A DNA stretch of 64,000 nucleotides. Origin: Strigops habroptila. Lineage: Eukaryota; Chordata; Aves; Psittaciformes; Psittacidae. Each line of letters opens with the position of its first letter. Position 1 is the stretch's first letter. Shown here one piece after another: positions 10,918-25,900 of this stretch. The stretch covers positions 2,942,720-3,006,719 of the forward strand of contig NC_046358.1 of assembly GCF_004027225.2 (NCBI RefSeq), in the 5' to 3' direction. The notes beneath the pieces are model-generated. The model did no database searches. It was not told the origin of the DNA and worked only from the letters and a program-made list of their open reading frames with translations. The position numbers and the translations under genes were made by a program.

Positions 10918-12745
10918 ACGTGACTTCAGTGTTTGTGCTGCTTTGTTGTATGTCATGTGTCGGTGCAGTTTTTGTCGAAGAGCTTAAAGTCGTCGGTGGC
11001 ACAGGCCATTTGAAAACAAGTTTAGCTTATTCAGTAGAAGAACCAACATCTTGGCAAGCCATCAAATAAGGATAAAATAAAAAATATGCAGATACAGGAA
11101 GAAAATAATATTCAAATGCTGTTATTTCAGTGGGTGTGCACAAAAATTGTTGTAGGAAATGGATTTAAAATAATAAAACACCGAAGTTTTTACACACTTC
11201 TGCTATTCTCTGTTTTTCTTCTGTACGTCTGTGGCAGAGAGGAGAAAGGGGACTACCATTACCTTTCTTGGTAGTAAGGAATGGAGTTCTGCCTTAGTGT
11301 TTTATTCCATAGTCTTTGTTTCTGCAAGAGAAGAGGGAAAGTTCCTTAATAGCTTCATAGTGAGAACTCAGATGAGTGCTCTTTGAAGCCACTTTTTTAT
11401 ATCAGAATGATTTTGGAAAGGATGTGGGAAAAGCTAGAGAAACACAAGAAGTTCTGTGGCACCAGCAGACTGTTTCTCTGCCTGGGTAGTCATCCCAGTT
11501 TGTATTTGTAAGAACACAGTTCATTATTTTACCATGTACATTGGTCACCCTCCAGCTGTGGGACTTCTGTGACCGCTTCAGTGTGAGCTGTTGCTGAAAT
11601 CTTTCCTCTCTGCTCTTGTGTGCTTCTCAGTGCCCCTTGTGCTTGGTCCTGTGATATCTGACTCAGGGGAGTAAGGAGGCTGGAAACTACCCAGATGAAT
11701 AATGCATGGTTAGTTTTTTTCAGCTGGATTTGGCTGCAGCTACTGCTGGGACAACAGACTGGACAAGTATGAAGGCAAAGCTGCCAGCGGGGCTTTTTGT
11801 TAAACCCGTTGTGATAAGAACCAAAACCTCAGTTGTACTTTGAGTATCAGAACAGACTTGTTTCATAAAACTAAGTGGGCCTCTTGTATCTCTTGGATTT
11901 TGTGAAAGATTCAACTGTCCTGCCTGTTGTTCTTCAGTGAAGAAGATGTTAACAAGTGACTGCAGTGGATGGCAAAGAATGGTTATCAGCACAGTAGAAT
12001 GGGCAGGATGAAGGGCAGGATGAGGGGCTGGCAGTGATAAGCAACGTCAAGCCTTGGAAATGAGGGGAAGCAGTTTGGACTTGGAGGGGAAATACATATC
12101 TGTCACTGTGAAAACTTCAGAGAGGGTAGCCACAAATAATTTGGACTTCCTGCTTTTCCTATGCTCAATGCCTGATAGTGCTATGTTTGGGACATAGGCT
12201 GCTGAAGGAAGGGAAATGGTGATGGAAAACTTAACTGCGTTATGTTTAGATGTACTGCAAGGAGAAGGGATTGAGTTGAGTGGTCCAGTGTCCAGATTGT
12301 GCATACATCAGAAAGTAGCAGCTCAGGTATTCAGGTAGCACAAGAAGTGAGCAAAAGTGATTGCATCAGAGCTGGAAAGGAGCTAAAATAGTCATAAATT
12401 AAATACAAATGCACCACTTTACATCTAGTGAGTCATTTTGTCCTCCTTGTACCTGGGTAACTCTTTTATGTAGCTGGAAATGAGCTTTTCACTAAGAACA
12501 GATTAGATGTTACAGCTTTGGAGTAATTATGAGGGGAGGTTTTTACTTACAAGTTCTGTAATTCCCACCCCCAAGCCTATGGCTTGTTTGTTGATTTTAA
12601 TGTTAGACAAGATTGTTAGGAGAATCCAGTTTGGCCTTGTAGATAATGAAGGCCATAGATTGCAGTCTGTGGTTCCTGCTTTTAGCTTTGAAATGATAAA
12701 CAGCTTTAAAGGCAGCCTCTGCTATCATTCTGCATAAATTATTGG

Positions 12746-12865
12746 ATAAGCTATGTGCTAATGTGTTTTATAAACTGCTTTCCAAATTCACTACTTTAAG
12801 ATAAGCTATGTGTTAATGTTTGTAGCCATGTGTTAATGTTTGTTACAAACTGCTTTCCAAATCCA
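12746..12865 (+). repeat. Imperfect local tandem duplication
   Basis: The segment with ataagctatgtgctaatg, then ttttataaactgctttccaa, recurs about 55 bp later as ataagctatgtgttaatg and acaaactgctttccaaatcc. A further short repeat of atgtgttaatgtttgt lies inside the second copy. Confidence 0.8.
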
Positions 12866-13865
12866 TGACTGGTCTGTGTGTGCATATTTCAAAAGTCTGT
12901 AATACAGATTAGAAAGGAGACAGTGTTTGCCTCTGGATGTTGCTAGTTGGAAGTGAAAATGACTGAACATCTTCATCCTGCTATTTGGAGTATTATCCAG
13001 AAGCCAAGCAAGATACCTCAGTCTGTTCTTAAAATTATACCTCCAAGACACAAGTGGAATTTACTGCATCGAATATTGTATAGACTTTGCCTGTTTTTCT
13101 CAACTGAGTTGGTCACTTTTATTCAGTAAAGATCTAAACCTTTGAGCTGCCTCGTACCTACTTGATCTTTAGGATTAGTAAACACAGCCTATACTTGTAT
13201 TTATTAGGAAGCTGCAGCTTTCCATAGTCAGAAACTGCAATTATATAGAAATATGTCTGGTACTTGGGTGCCATTTAGAAGTTTGTGGTACTTGATTGGG
13301 AGCAAAAGAAGCAAGGAGCACATGGGGGTTCAGATGGAGGCCTTTTATATGTGATCAGTGACGTCAAAGGTTTCAGATATGCAGCAGTCACACAACAATT
13401 AAAGCACTTTGTTCTTCAGTGCTTTTAGACTGTATGTATGATGTTATAGAAATATGCATTGATATAACCCCTGTTATATTGCAGTGGCTGGCAGTGTGTA
13501 AGGTCAGGTTAAATATTAGCAAACTATATGTAGTTTGTATCTTTATTAATATGTGGGACAAGCAACTATGCTGAATAATGCTTTATGGTATTTACTCTTT
13601 AAAGACTTCTTTGGATTATTTTTGATAGTGTTGACATTTCACTGACTAGCAGTTGTTAGAAGAGGCATACTATGCATATTTCGTACATAATTTCATCATT
13701 TCTCAACTCAATAATGTGGTGGAGGTCAGAGGTGGTCAGAATTAAACAAACAAATCAGTTTCAAGCATTTTACAGTGAAAGATGTAGAGAGAAGTACAAG
13801 TTAATGACAGTTATCTGAGAGTCACTGATACTTACTGTGGTATTATTTCATTTATGTTTCCATAG

Positions 13866-13923
13866 CCATCGTGAAACTATGTGGAAATGGGGTAGTGGAG
13901 ACGATTCTCCTTCCAAAACAGTA
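13866..13923 (+). CDS. Giantin-like exon with start codon
   Basis: Acceptor ccatag ends at 13865 and donor gtaagt starts at 13924, phase 0. ATG at 13879 begins [15 protein letters not shown] (residues 1-15). The SGDD motif also occurs near the N-terminus of human giantin. There is no in-frame stop upstream inside the exon, so the start rests on this being the only ATG. Confidence 0.75.
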
Positions 13924-16900
13924 GTAAGTACTGAATTACTATTAAAATAATTTTTTCTTAAGAACATCTGACATAGAGAATCTTTACTTGTTGATATATT
14001 AATGGTGTGTATTTGCTCTTTCACAAGTACGTTGCTTAACTAGTTTTACCATGACTCAGTTTTAGGGCTCTAAAAGTCAGGCTGGGTTCTTGCTTGCTAC
14101 TTGGTATTTAATCTCTTGTGTGTAACACAGCTGCTCTATTCCTCTTCACCATGCTTATCTTGCTTTAAGAAAACATCTGTAGGAATTACATAAGCTTTAT
14201 CCCAAGCGTATTTTTTGGGGTATAGCATGTCCAATACCAATATTTTATTGCTGCCAGATTCAGCAACACTACTGGTTGTTACAATGCAAATCCAGTAAGG
14301 AAATCCAGTTTTAGATATCTGAAATGCTTTGATGGTTTTGCTGTATTTCAAACTAATATTCCTAAACCAGTTTCTAAGATTTATAATCTCAGGTCTATCA
14401 GACTTGCCAAACTTGGTATAGGTACACATAGTACATGTACGTTTTAGCGTTGCACTTTAATAATGCTTACTGAATGTTTAAAAACCCCTAAAGCAACAGC
14501 AACTGCAGACTTCTTGCAGGAGCAGTCTGGTCTGCACCATTTTGTTTGTTCAAACTGTACTTGATGTCTGCAGGCTGCAGGCTCACAAGATGCAAGCAGC
14601 ATGTCGGTGACGGATTTGACTGACCAGCTGACAAGTACTGAACAGCTGGTGACACAGCTAAAGGAGCTTGTCAGGGAGAAGGATGCTGAGCTTCGGAATA
14701 AAGATCTTCAGTTAAAGGTACCCTGCATGTATTCTTGCCAAAAAAGACTGTTTAAAAAACCCCTTTGGTCCTGTTTATCATGAGCTGTTTTCATAGAGAC
14801 AAGCTTTTAGTCAGTTATGACAACTCCTAGGAACACAAGGAGCACAACTCTAGGAACACAACTGTGACAAGTTAGTCACAGTTAGCTGTTATGGTTCTTG
14901 AACATCACTGCTTTTTGCCAGTGTGTCTTCTGTTCCAAAATTGTAACTGGATTTGGTATTACATTACAATGTGTGTTCCTTGCATGAGCAGACGCACTTA
15001 AGCATGGCTAGGGACAGGCTGACTTTCCAAGAGCTAGAGGTGTATGGTCATTTTAGCTAAATATGGGGAAACCCACCATCTAAATCATTACTGGGCATTT
15101 AGTGAGATGCCAACTCACCTCAAACTGATTTTCTGTAGATAATTTTTTTATTTCTCCTTCCACTATATACGTCTTTTTGTTGTATAATGATCTTACTATT
15201 GATGCTACTATATACTACCTTCTGCTTCTGATTGGCATTAAGGAGCATCAAACTGGAAAGAGTTTATCTTTAATATCCTGAAGACTTTTGAGGGTTTGTT
15301 ATTCTTTACTCTGTTGTTCTTTAAACAGCCATAAGGTGATTGTGTTCCTGCAGGAGACTTAGTTTTACACTTATGAAAAAGTATCTTCTGTGGACACAAA
15401 CAGCCAAGTGTTAAAATACTGAATTTTCTCAAACTCATTGCAAATTAAGTTTACTCTTTAAACAAAAATGCTTTTATAGTATTACGAGTTAACTGTTCTT
15501 GTTAAAAAATCAAGCCCTGAATTTGTATTGCTATCAGAAAAATAGGACGTTTTCTAACATCGTAATGCTCTGGATTCTATACTGTAATAGTAACTATGTG
15601 CAGAAAGTTTAAATAATGAAACAAGGTTGTTTCATGTATGCAGACCTGTTGCATGTGACATTAGAATGTGTCTCTTCAGGGGAAAGAGACTTTTTAGACT
15701 TTAGGTCTCTCTCTCTCTTAATGGAAGAGTTGCAGGATGCAGTTGTTCATGTAGCTAATTTAGTCCTTCATGACTTTGATATTTGTAGGAGGAGAAGGAA
15801 TCTGCTGATGCCAAACTTTCCAAGTTAAAACTGCAAAACAAAGCCAAGGTTGCATCGTTAACCTCACAGTTGGAAGAACTTAAGAAACAGTTAGCAGTAT
15901 CAGGAGGCTCTGAGGCGAAAGCAGAACAAAAGAAGGTAAGTGTTCTTATGTTTTAAAGCAGACATAATTTCTGTAAGGCTGCAGACAGTTTTGTGTGCTG
16001 GACTCAAATGTGGAACCCAAGTTCAGATTTTGAGCTGAGTCAGATTAGGATGAGTTTGTGGGTACTGTCAGTCCATCTGTGTATTTCTATTTCATTCTTC
16101 TTTATCTTTCTATAGAAATTTAGAAAACTGTACATTCCTTTCAAATTGTTTTAGTAAAATAACCTTCATCTTAGTAGCAGCTCAAAATCTTAACTCATGT
16201 GAATCAGGAAGATAAGTTTGTGAGAAGGAAAACAAAACATAACTTGTTACTTCAATGTCCAAGATAAAATTGGAAATATAAAAGTGTCCTTGGTAGCAAA
16301 ATGTAAATTGTTGGAAAGTCTCATTTAAGTGATCAGTGTTTTTGTAGTAGTGCAGTTTTGTGAGTGGACTTATATTTCTTTAACATGGCATGTTTTAACT
16401 TCATGCAGCCTCTAAAATAACTTCAGCGAGGCTTTAATGTTTCTAGAGGTTTTGTTCTTTTAAATGTATGTTTAAAGGGAACAGAAGCAGATCAGTTTGA
16501 AGTCTTCAAGTGTACTCGAAAGAGACACAGGAGGTAGTTATTTATGCTATTTTGCTAATAAAGCATGTTCTTAGCAACTGCACTTGATTTCTAATGGCAA
16601 ATGTTTTCTATAACTCAGTAGTTACACCTATTGAAACTCTGATTAGAAGCACTGTGCCTGGGAGCAGTTTAATTTACACTTTGTTCCCCCAAATAATCCT
16701 TTTTTACCTCTGAGTTATATGGACTACACTTGGCAGGTTATACGGGTTATAATTGCTAGAGGAAATAAAAGCCATTATTGCATGCCCCAGTCCATTCTGC
16801 AGCAATAATTATCATTAATAATTGAAATACAAAGATTTTTTACAACTTTGATACAAATGCTATGCCTAAGATGTCTAGCTTCTACATGGAATATGTAATA

Positions 16901-19900
16901 TGTAAGAGAATGGAAACACAAACCATGAGTAAAGTCCACTTCTTCTCATCAGTATTATCTGAATAGGAAGAGGTACAGAAGTCAGGTGTTACCTACTTAT
17001 GTAATACAAACCTCCCTGTTTTTGCAGGCATCAAAAGATGGTGACCAGGAAAATGCAGCGGCAAATCGTGGGAAAATATTGGTACTGAGAAGAAGAATTG
17101 AAGAACTAGAATCCCAGATCACGCAGAAAAATGAGGAGCTACAAAAAAAGGTGGTGTTTTAGGTGATGCCAAGCGTGTGGCTTTTCACATCTGTGCTATA
17201 GGATTATGTTTCAATACAGTTGTTTAAATATTTAATTATATCTTAAGTTAATAAGCAGATACTCTGAGAGTTTTCTGTTGAGTAGACAGAGATGTTTATA
17301 CACTGCAACCTGCCTGAGCAAAGGCAGTGAGAATTCTGTCACTGTGTCTTTAGTGAGCAGTGAATCCTCAAGCATGCTTTTGTAGTCATTTGAAAATGAA
17401 TAGAATAGGAAACACAAATACAAACATTGTGGGTTAATGTTCTATTTATGCTGTTTTGCTTCAGGTCTTGTTGCAATAGTAAGTTATGACAGGAGGAAGT
17501 ATAGGCAAGGGATGATTTCATGTTAAAGTTCGTAGCTGTTCTCGGCAGTGATGTGTTTTGTGGACATGTCCGTTCACTGTGGAAAGTGGCAGCAAATACT
17601 GAAGAATTTCAGAGAAAAGGTTCAATAATTAAAGATTCCACTTGAAATTGAACCAGGTTCTGAATTTGATTATCATTTTTTCAGTACCCTAATACAGGCA
17701 ATAAGGAAATAGTGCAAACTGTTCTTGTTTTCATTTTCAGAGTGTTGAGCTGGAGGCGCAGCGCTGTCGCGGGGCTGAAATGGATGCCATGCTGGCAGAG
17801 AAGGAAAAGAAGTTAGCTGAAAGAGATGCCTATATCATTGATTTACAGACAGCATGTGGATCAAGTGGTGTTGCCAATGAAATACTCTTGCCCAATGAAG
17901 AATTGAAGGTATATTAGCAGCTCAGATGTAAAATCTCCATAGAGGTTTCAAGGAATCAACAAATTCTGATGTCTTATACAGTGGCTGCTTCTCTGAAGCA
18001 CAGTCATGTGAATAAAAATTCTTTACTGATTATTTTCATTTATGTTAGTAGTTCTATATTTATTTACTTCTTTTGTCACTACCATTTATACATATTATTA
18101 TCAACTTTGGAATCTGCTGAAAAATTTCTTTCCAAGTAAGACCAAACCTGATTTTGAGTTTAATGTTGCTTTAACTGAGGGAAGAGCTTCTGTATCTTTT
18201 TTCTGGGTCCATTCTTCTAATGGTCTTTTGGTTTGCATTCTAAAGAATCAGCTGGCTGTTAAGGAGTCATCACTACAAAGCATGCAGGTTCTAGTTCAGA
18301 ACCTTACCAAGAAGGTTGGAGACAGTGAAGAAAAATGTAGCCTGTTCCAGGAACAGATTGAGAGTCTTAAAAATATGCAGAGCAAAGAAAGAGAACTTTT
18401 CCAGGGAAAAGAAGCCACATATATGGAAAATGTAAGTAAATGCACTGAAAAAATATTTACATTCTTTGGTGGAAGAAGTAGTATCTTGGCTCTAGTGTTT
18501 CTAGCTCAATAGTTAGAAATGCCATTTTTAATTTTGGATGATTTTTGAGTAAAAAGATCTATATGGTGTTCAGATGAAATGAGGATAATGAAGCAGCAGA
18601 TAGTTTGTGCTGGTGATAATTGAGCTTGAAAGTTTCGTGCCAGAAAGGAGTTTAAGGATGTGGGTGGTGTTTGGGCATAGAGGCACCAGTGTGTAACAGG
18701 GAGAAATGGGTTGTGCAGAATTCCAGTTGAACAACCTCCAAACATCTCTTTCTCATAGCTCAAGGTGCAAAAATGCATGCATGCAGGGGCTGGTAGTGGT
18801 TTTGGATTATTGCAGCCATTCTTGGCACAAATGGCTGTTTGACAGATGGCTTTCAGTTGTGCTGTGGGCTGTCTGGCACACTTCTTGGTATGAGAGCATG
18901 GGAAAAAAATTGTTTTCCTCATGATTGAGAAAGAGCTGAAGAAGTTTGGTGTACTTAATGGGAAACTTCTCTGGAAGACAGCAGCTGATGGACAGGGCAA
19001 GACAAACAACAACTTATTAAATAATACTTAAAAAGAAAAGGTGGAACTAAGGAGCATGTTGCCCATTCCTTTGTGTTACCAGTTCTTCCAGCTCTATTGG
19101 AAGCTATATCTCAGGTTTCAATGTGATGTGCCTGATCCCTCGGCATTTGAGTTCTACCACATATGAAACTACTTGTCTCAGTATTCCCCACGTCATTTGA
19201 TGTCTGAGTTTATTTTATCTGTAACAAAAAAACTGCTTCTGATGCTGAACATGACCACACCTGTTCAGCAGCAGACAGGAAATCAGTTTTAATGCAGAGA
19301 TGAAAGAAAAAGACAAACAGTTGTGACTGTAAAAGCCATTTCATGAGCACAGTTTCCTCACGCTGATGTGAATCTGGGTAGGACTTTATGTGAATTTATT
19401 CAAAATACCATTAGTGAGATTCCAAAAGGTATATCCAGTCCTTACAAAAAGTTTAAGATAGACAAAGACACATTGGAAGTAGAATACAGGGTTTTGAAGA
19501 GGAGACAGCTATGTTTCAAAGCTGAAATTTGGGCTTAATCAATGGAAACTTGCTAGAAATGAATGTAATCAGTATAATCTTTTGGAAATTACAAGTCTGA
19601 GGACAGTGGCATCCAAAAAAGAAAGGTGGAGATCTGTGACATTAAACAAAAATGAATGGTACCATGCTTCTCATTTAAAGTGTATTATTGTGGAATTGAG
19701 ACAAATTTTCTGTAAGCTGGAGGTTTATCTACATGCACCACTGACATCAGTAATCACTGACTGATCAGTATGTTTGCAATTAACTGGAAGCAAAGTTCAG
19801 ACTTACAATAGAATACATTATCTTGCTATACTTTAGTTAGACAATTCAGGGTACTTTTACTATCCCTTTGTGGACTGGTTTCATATTTACTTTCTCTGTG

Positions 19901-22900
19901 TTTTTAGGTACGTGTGTATCAAAATATTATCCATGAAAAGGAAAAGGAACTGCAGGCACAGAGAGAAAAGCACGAGCAGGAGCTCTTTAAATTAGCTGCG
20001 AAATCTGACGCAAGTGCTGACCTAGAACAGGTATGTTGCTTTGGAAACTCAATAGCTTGCTTTGATTTAGTTAGAGATGGCAATTTGGAATCATGTAATT
20101 ACTAACCTCTGCAGCACAGTTCAGATCTCTGCTTGGGAAAATAAAGATAAGTCTTTTTCTTCTTCATCGATTGCTTAATTTTGTTTTGTTTTGCTAGCTA
20201 CTAAAGGCCTTGAAACAGAAGCTCCATGAAAAGGAGGAAGTAATGCTGGGAAGGACGCAGGTGATAGATGTCTTGCAAAAAGAACTGGATGCCAAGGACC
20301 AGCAATTGAAAGTAAGAAATAGAATCACAGAATCATAGACTGGTTTGGGTTGGCAGTCCAACAGGCAGGGACACTTTCCGCTAGACCAGGTTGCTCAAGG
20401 CCCCATCCAACCTGGCCTTGAACACTGCCAGGGATGGGGCCAGCCACAGCTTCTTGAGCAGCCTGTGCCAGCGCCTCACCACTCTCACAATAAAGAATTT
20501 CTTCCTTACATCTAACCTAAATCTCCTCTGTTAAAGTTTAAATCCATCACCCCTTGCCCTGTCACTACAGTCCCTGATGAAGAGTCCCTTTCCGGCATTC
20601 CCGTAGGCCCCTTCAGATAGCGGAAGCTGCTCTGAGGTCTCCACGCAGCTTCTCTTCTCCAGGCTTAACAGCCCCAACTTTCTCAGCCTGTCTTCATACG
20701 GGAGGTGCTCCAGCCCCTGATCATCCTCATGGCCGTGTCTGGATTTGCTCCAACAGTTCCACACCCTTCTTATGTTGGGGATACCAGAACTGTACACAGT
20801 GCTCCAAGTGGGGTCTCAGTAGCATACATGCACAACCAAACCAATCAGGTCAGTTACAAGTTCAAAAAGCTGTTTGGTTGTGCACAAAAGATAATTTTGC
20901 ATAAAATATTTAGGCAGTTCTTTGGAGGCCTTGGCATGTGCTAATAACACAACCACAGTTGTGCAAGCAAATACTAATTCCAGTTAGAAAATTAATTTAA
21001 AGGAGAAGCAAAGTCTATGAAATACAAAACTGTCAACTCTCACCCATAGTTTGTCTTGATTAATTTTGGGAACTTGCCATGTAGGGAAGACTTTCTAGTG
21101 TCAATAGATTTCAGCTTCTCTAGTTAGAGACTGCAGCAAGACCCATAATCAAGGCTTAACTTTTTTCCCCCCAAAGAGAGTGTTTTGCTCATTGTGTGCC
21201 TTTCTTTTGCTGTGTTTCTAATGATTGCAAAAGCAATACCTAATCAAGGTTCTCTGTGTTTAAGCTTTTAGCATGACCCCTGATTATAGCCTTTGAGTGC
21301 GGCTGCTCAAGTTCAACAGTGTAGAAAAAGGACTTTGTGGTCACCGAGATAGATATTAGGGACTCTCTGTTGGAACAGGCACATTACAGCCTGTCTGGGT
21401 GCCAGGTCCAACATTTTAGCTATTTCCACCAAATTTTCACCTTCCCAGGCAGTTTTAACCATATTTTGGAAACGTTCCCTGTGCTGTTCTGCACAGCTTC
21501 TCTACTTGGACAGTTTATAATCCTAGGTTTATGCATCATGAAAGTAGTTTTTTGAACAGCAGGACTAATGTGAGTGGACTGCTCTGCTGCAGTGATCTTT
21601 TCTACCTATGTGTTAAAATAACTGATTTAAAGGCACTAAAAGGAGAATAAGTGTTAACAGAAAACTAGTTAGCAACAAAATATTGTAAAGAAGAACTAGA
21701 TCAGTTTGCCAACTTTAATTTTAATGGACGTAGGTGACAATACCTAGGTGGCCTTTTAGTGAGCATTCTTAATCTTTGAGATCACTGTTAAAGAAGTCTG
21801 CTTCTGGGTTTGTTGTTTGGTTTCTTTTTAGTATTCCATAGAACCAGCCATTCTTTTTTACTCCATTTTCACCTATGGGAGTGGTTGCATGTAGTTTTCT
21901 ATCAAACAGTGATGCCATTTTGCTCAAGACCCCACTTCAGTTTTGGAAAGTCAGAGCTGAATAGTAGAACTTTTGTAGTAGAGCCAGATTACCAACAGTA
22001 GCCCTGATTCCTGATTATAGTATATGTAGGAATACAGATACAATATTTTGACAGTGGTATAAAAATACTTGGCGTTAAAATAGAAAGGCATTTTTTGGTT
22101 TTCTTCTTTTTGTTTTCCAGGAGATTAATGAAAACCTGAAACGTCTTCTGTCTGAAAAAGAAAACCTCCAGTCTAAACTGGATGCTGAGAAACACGTAAT
22201 GAGAGCCCAGTTAAGAGACATGATGGAGAAACACGAGCTTGAAATGACAAAAGTTAAGGAGAAGTATAATGCTGAACTGCATGAAATTCAAGAGAAACAT
22301 GAAACTGAGCTGCAAGAGAAGGATCAGGCCCTGTTTCAGCTTAAGAAACAAGTGGAGGAGTTAAGTGGTAGAGGACAGACTACATCAAAAGAAGTTGGAG
22401 ATCTGGAGTCTATAACCAAAGAGAAGATGGAAGATTTAGAAGGTATCCTATTTAAACAGTTGTTGCACATGAAGGGTTCCTTTGCCCCCAGCTGTTATGT
22501 ACTGTTTGCCAATTTCATACCTCTTGCAAGTAGAACTACATTAAATTTAGTGGAAGAGATATTGCCACGCTAGTTAAAAGGTATCTCTGATCAGATACTG
22601 TAATCATGAGGGTTATAGGAATACTGAGATAATCACATGAACTGTAAATTTCTTACTGCATTTTTTTATTGTTATGTTTTTCTGTAAATGTAATTGTCTC
22701 ATATAAGCATATAACTTCCAATTGTTAAAGAAGTTAAACATAAGTCTTATATTAATAATCTTTCTATGGTTTAAATAATTCTTTTCCATCTTGCTTCTTA
22801 GCACAAGTGAAATCGAAAACAGAAGAGGCCAGCAAATCTGAAGCAAAGTTTCTGAAAATGAAGGCTTGGTCTAAATCAAGAATCAAACAACTGGAGGATG

Positions 22901-25900
22901 AACTAAAAAATGTATGTGTAACATTATGTTTAATACTCCACGGCTGTTTTAAACTACTGTGCTTGGAGATGTGACTGAAAAAAGTAAAATATGGGGCAAA
23001 TAGAATGTTAAAATAATTTATTCAAAGTATCTTTATATGGGAACTAATGTATGAAAATTGCATTGGCATAAAATGTTGATACAGAGTGAAGTTTCAACAA
23101 AAATTAGTATAAACTGGTGTTACCAGCATTGAGGAGTAAATCTGTTAAAGGTTAGCTGGTTTATTGCACTTTCAAAGATTAGAAAACCAGCTATTCTTAT
23201 TGACTTTGCTGTGATTTTGGTGTTTGATGCGTTTGAAAACTCGTAACTCTTTTTTCTTTTAGTTTTCATCAAAGAATAATGATGTGTCTGCCTTAAACAA
23301 TCGTATCTCAGAATTAGAAACTGAAAATGAAGAACTCCAGTCAAAACTGCAATCGTTACATGAAATCAGAACTCAAAATGGTAAAAAAAAGAATCTTTCT
23401 TTTGCAGATGGTTCAAAGTAAAGAGAAAGATAAATGAACTTTCTCATTTTCGTTTTCAAAGTGTATCTTTTTTTGAAACAGATTCTGAAGTAGCTTTATG
23501 CAACTTTGAGCAAAAGCATAGGGTGTTTTAACTCAGAGTTACAGCTCAGCTTTTCCTTCCCTAAAGCTACCTGTGCGTAATTCTTGTTACATTTAGGCTT
23601 AGGCAGAGTAGGTGTAAACTTTTCCAAGAAGTGGCAGAAGCATCTTCTTAGGAGGAAAAATGAGGCCAAACATACTTGGAAAGTTTTTCAAACTTCTGAG
23701 AGCAGTGAGTTGCAAGTGAATTAAGAATTATCTTTTCTTTTGTAAGGATCTGAGAGAGAATTTTTGCTTAAAACCTCAAGTAGTTTAAAGTAGAGCTCTG
23801 AGAGATATTTCTGTTTCACCTTGTGTTATTTTCTCTGATGTCCTTTCTATAAATGGATAATGGTAGAATTTTCAGTTCAACAGTCTAAATTCTTAGCAGC
23901 TTAGATTTAAAGCACTCATCAATATTTAATAATCAAGAAGGCAATATCATGGCTAGATGCATAATGCAGCCCAAGAAAGGTCATCTAATTCAAACGAATT
24001 ATCATCTAAATTTTCATTTTGAATCCTTCTTTTAAATTTTTTATTGATCTTCCTATTAGTTTTGTGTCCTAATGAACCAAATTTCTTATGTTTTTTTTTG
24101 TAGAAGAATTGCTGACTAAGCTGGAAGTCTATGAAGAGCAGCAAAGGAAGCTGCAAGCTGATCTTGACCAAGTTACAAAGAGGGCAGCTTCACAGGTTAA
24201 CTTTAAAACCGATTTCTATGAGTTACTGATTCACTCAAGCAGTGCTAATTAGACTTTGAGGAGTGTGTTAGCTGGATTTTGGAGCTGAAAATGAATTTAG
24301 TGATGTATGGAATTGTCAGTGTCAGCTGTTCAATTGGATAACAAGGTGACAGGCTTTGAATTGCTTAAAAAAAATGATTTCTACTTACTTTGCCATGCAC
24401 TTTCAATTGCATTTTTTCCAAGCAGTTTACTGTTTGTTTAGTTACATGTAACACAAGTCATCAAAGCATTGTTTTGTATTCCATATGAAGAGCTTTCAGA
24501 AGGAGATAATAACCTTGATGAATGTATAGGTCTGGATGAGAAAGTGAGAAGACTCAGAAAATACTGCTAAAGGGCTGTAGATGGATTGACAGTACACATT
24601 AATCATGGTGTCTTTGTACAGCCCTAGCAGCAGGGCCAGTTTGAAAGAGTTAATTATAGTTTGCTAAAAAAAGAATTGCTTTTTCCAAATTTTGTGGGGA
24701 AGCTGGGATTTTGTTTGGTAAAATCTTAACATGGTTTTTATTTTGATGGAAAGGCAGGAACATTTCTATTCTGTTCACGGGGAAAATAAGTTAATAGAGA
24801 TTTGTTATCCTTCATAAAGACAGCTGGATATTGCTTTACTTTAAAACCTTCATTGCTGAGATGATATTGTGCCACAAAAAAAATTCGATTAAAACAGCCA
24901 TTTTTTGTTTAAAAATATTTGATATTTTGCAGATTGCTGAGGCTTGATTTTTACATAACCAACGATAGAAATTGTCATCACTTTTGTAGTTCTTTATTTA
25001 TAAAACGTGGTGAATTATAATGGATTGTTTTCTCTGTGAATGGTTTGCCAACTTAAATGTTATTTACATTTGCAGTGGGATTTGGTAAATGTATTTTAAT
25101 GCTCAATCTCTCTTGTGTAGGCCAGCGAATCAGGTAGTGTGGATGAACTGCAGAGTCAGCTCTTGGAATGGCAAGAAAATGTACAAGAGTCAGAGGAGTC
25201 ACGCGATCAAGCCAGGGAGGAGAAGTCTGCTATGGCCTTGAGAATGGCTCAGATTGAGGAGGAGAGAGAAGGTGAATTGTTTCATATACAATACAGTTAT
25301 CATCTTTATACATATATATATATGTATGTGTGTGTATGCAGTAGTTCAGACTGAACTGATAGCACACCACCGCAGCTCATTTCTGTAGTCATAAGACTTG
25401 TATAGTGACTGAAATTGCTTAAATTTGCAATTTCCCCTATTTCTTGGATCTGTGTTTTTCATACATTCATCTTTTTTGTATCATTTTTATGAGTAGATGC
25501 GCTCATTCTGTTTGCCATCTGAGTTGCTGCTTTGTGAGACTGCTTGAACTTGCTTTGAAAGCTTATTGCCTGCATACAAATGATCAGTGATAAAAAGTTC
25601 ATTATTGAAATATTAAAGCTGCCTGCCTAGAACAACCCATGAAGGTGTGGGGAACCATAGGCTTGGCTTGAATTTGATGAATGAAGGTGGTGCTTTAGCA
25701 AAATGTGCCTGAGATGGAGTTTCCCTTTAAACATAATTAATGAGAAACCTTTCTTAGAGTATTTAGTAGTCTGTTAGAAAGTGTAACTTGTGTAGGTCAC
25801 CTGAATAACCTTAACCTGCAATGGTTTGGAGCTAGTTGAAGATATTAAATTACCTACAGAAAATAACATTTCAAGTGAGCTCAGGTTTTACAGTATTCTA

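Larger units (their letters stand above)
9953..13865 (+). other. Presumed first intron of the giantin-like gene
   Basis: If the donor at 9953 is used, this 3.9-kb interval up to the acceptor ccatag at 13865 is intron 1. It contains one CR1 copy and a local duplication near 12746-12865. No exon was recognised. Confidence 0.45.
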
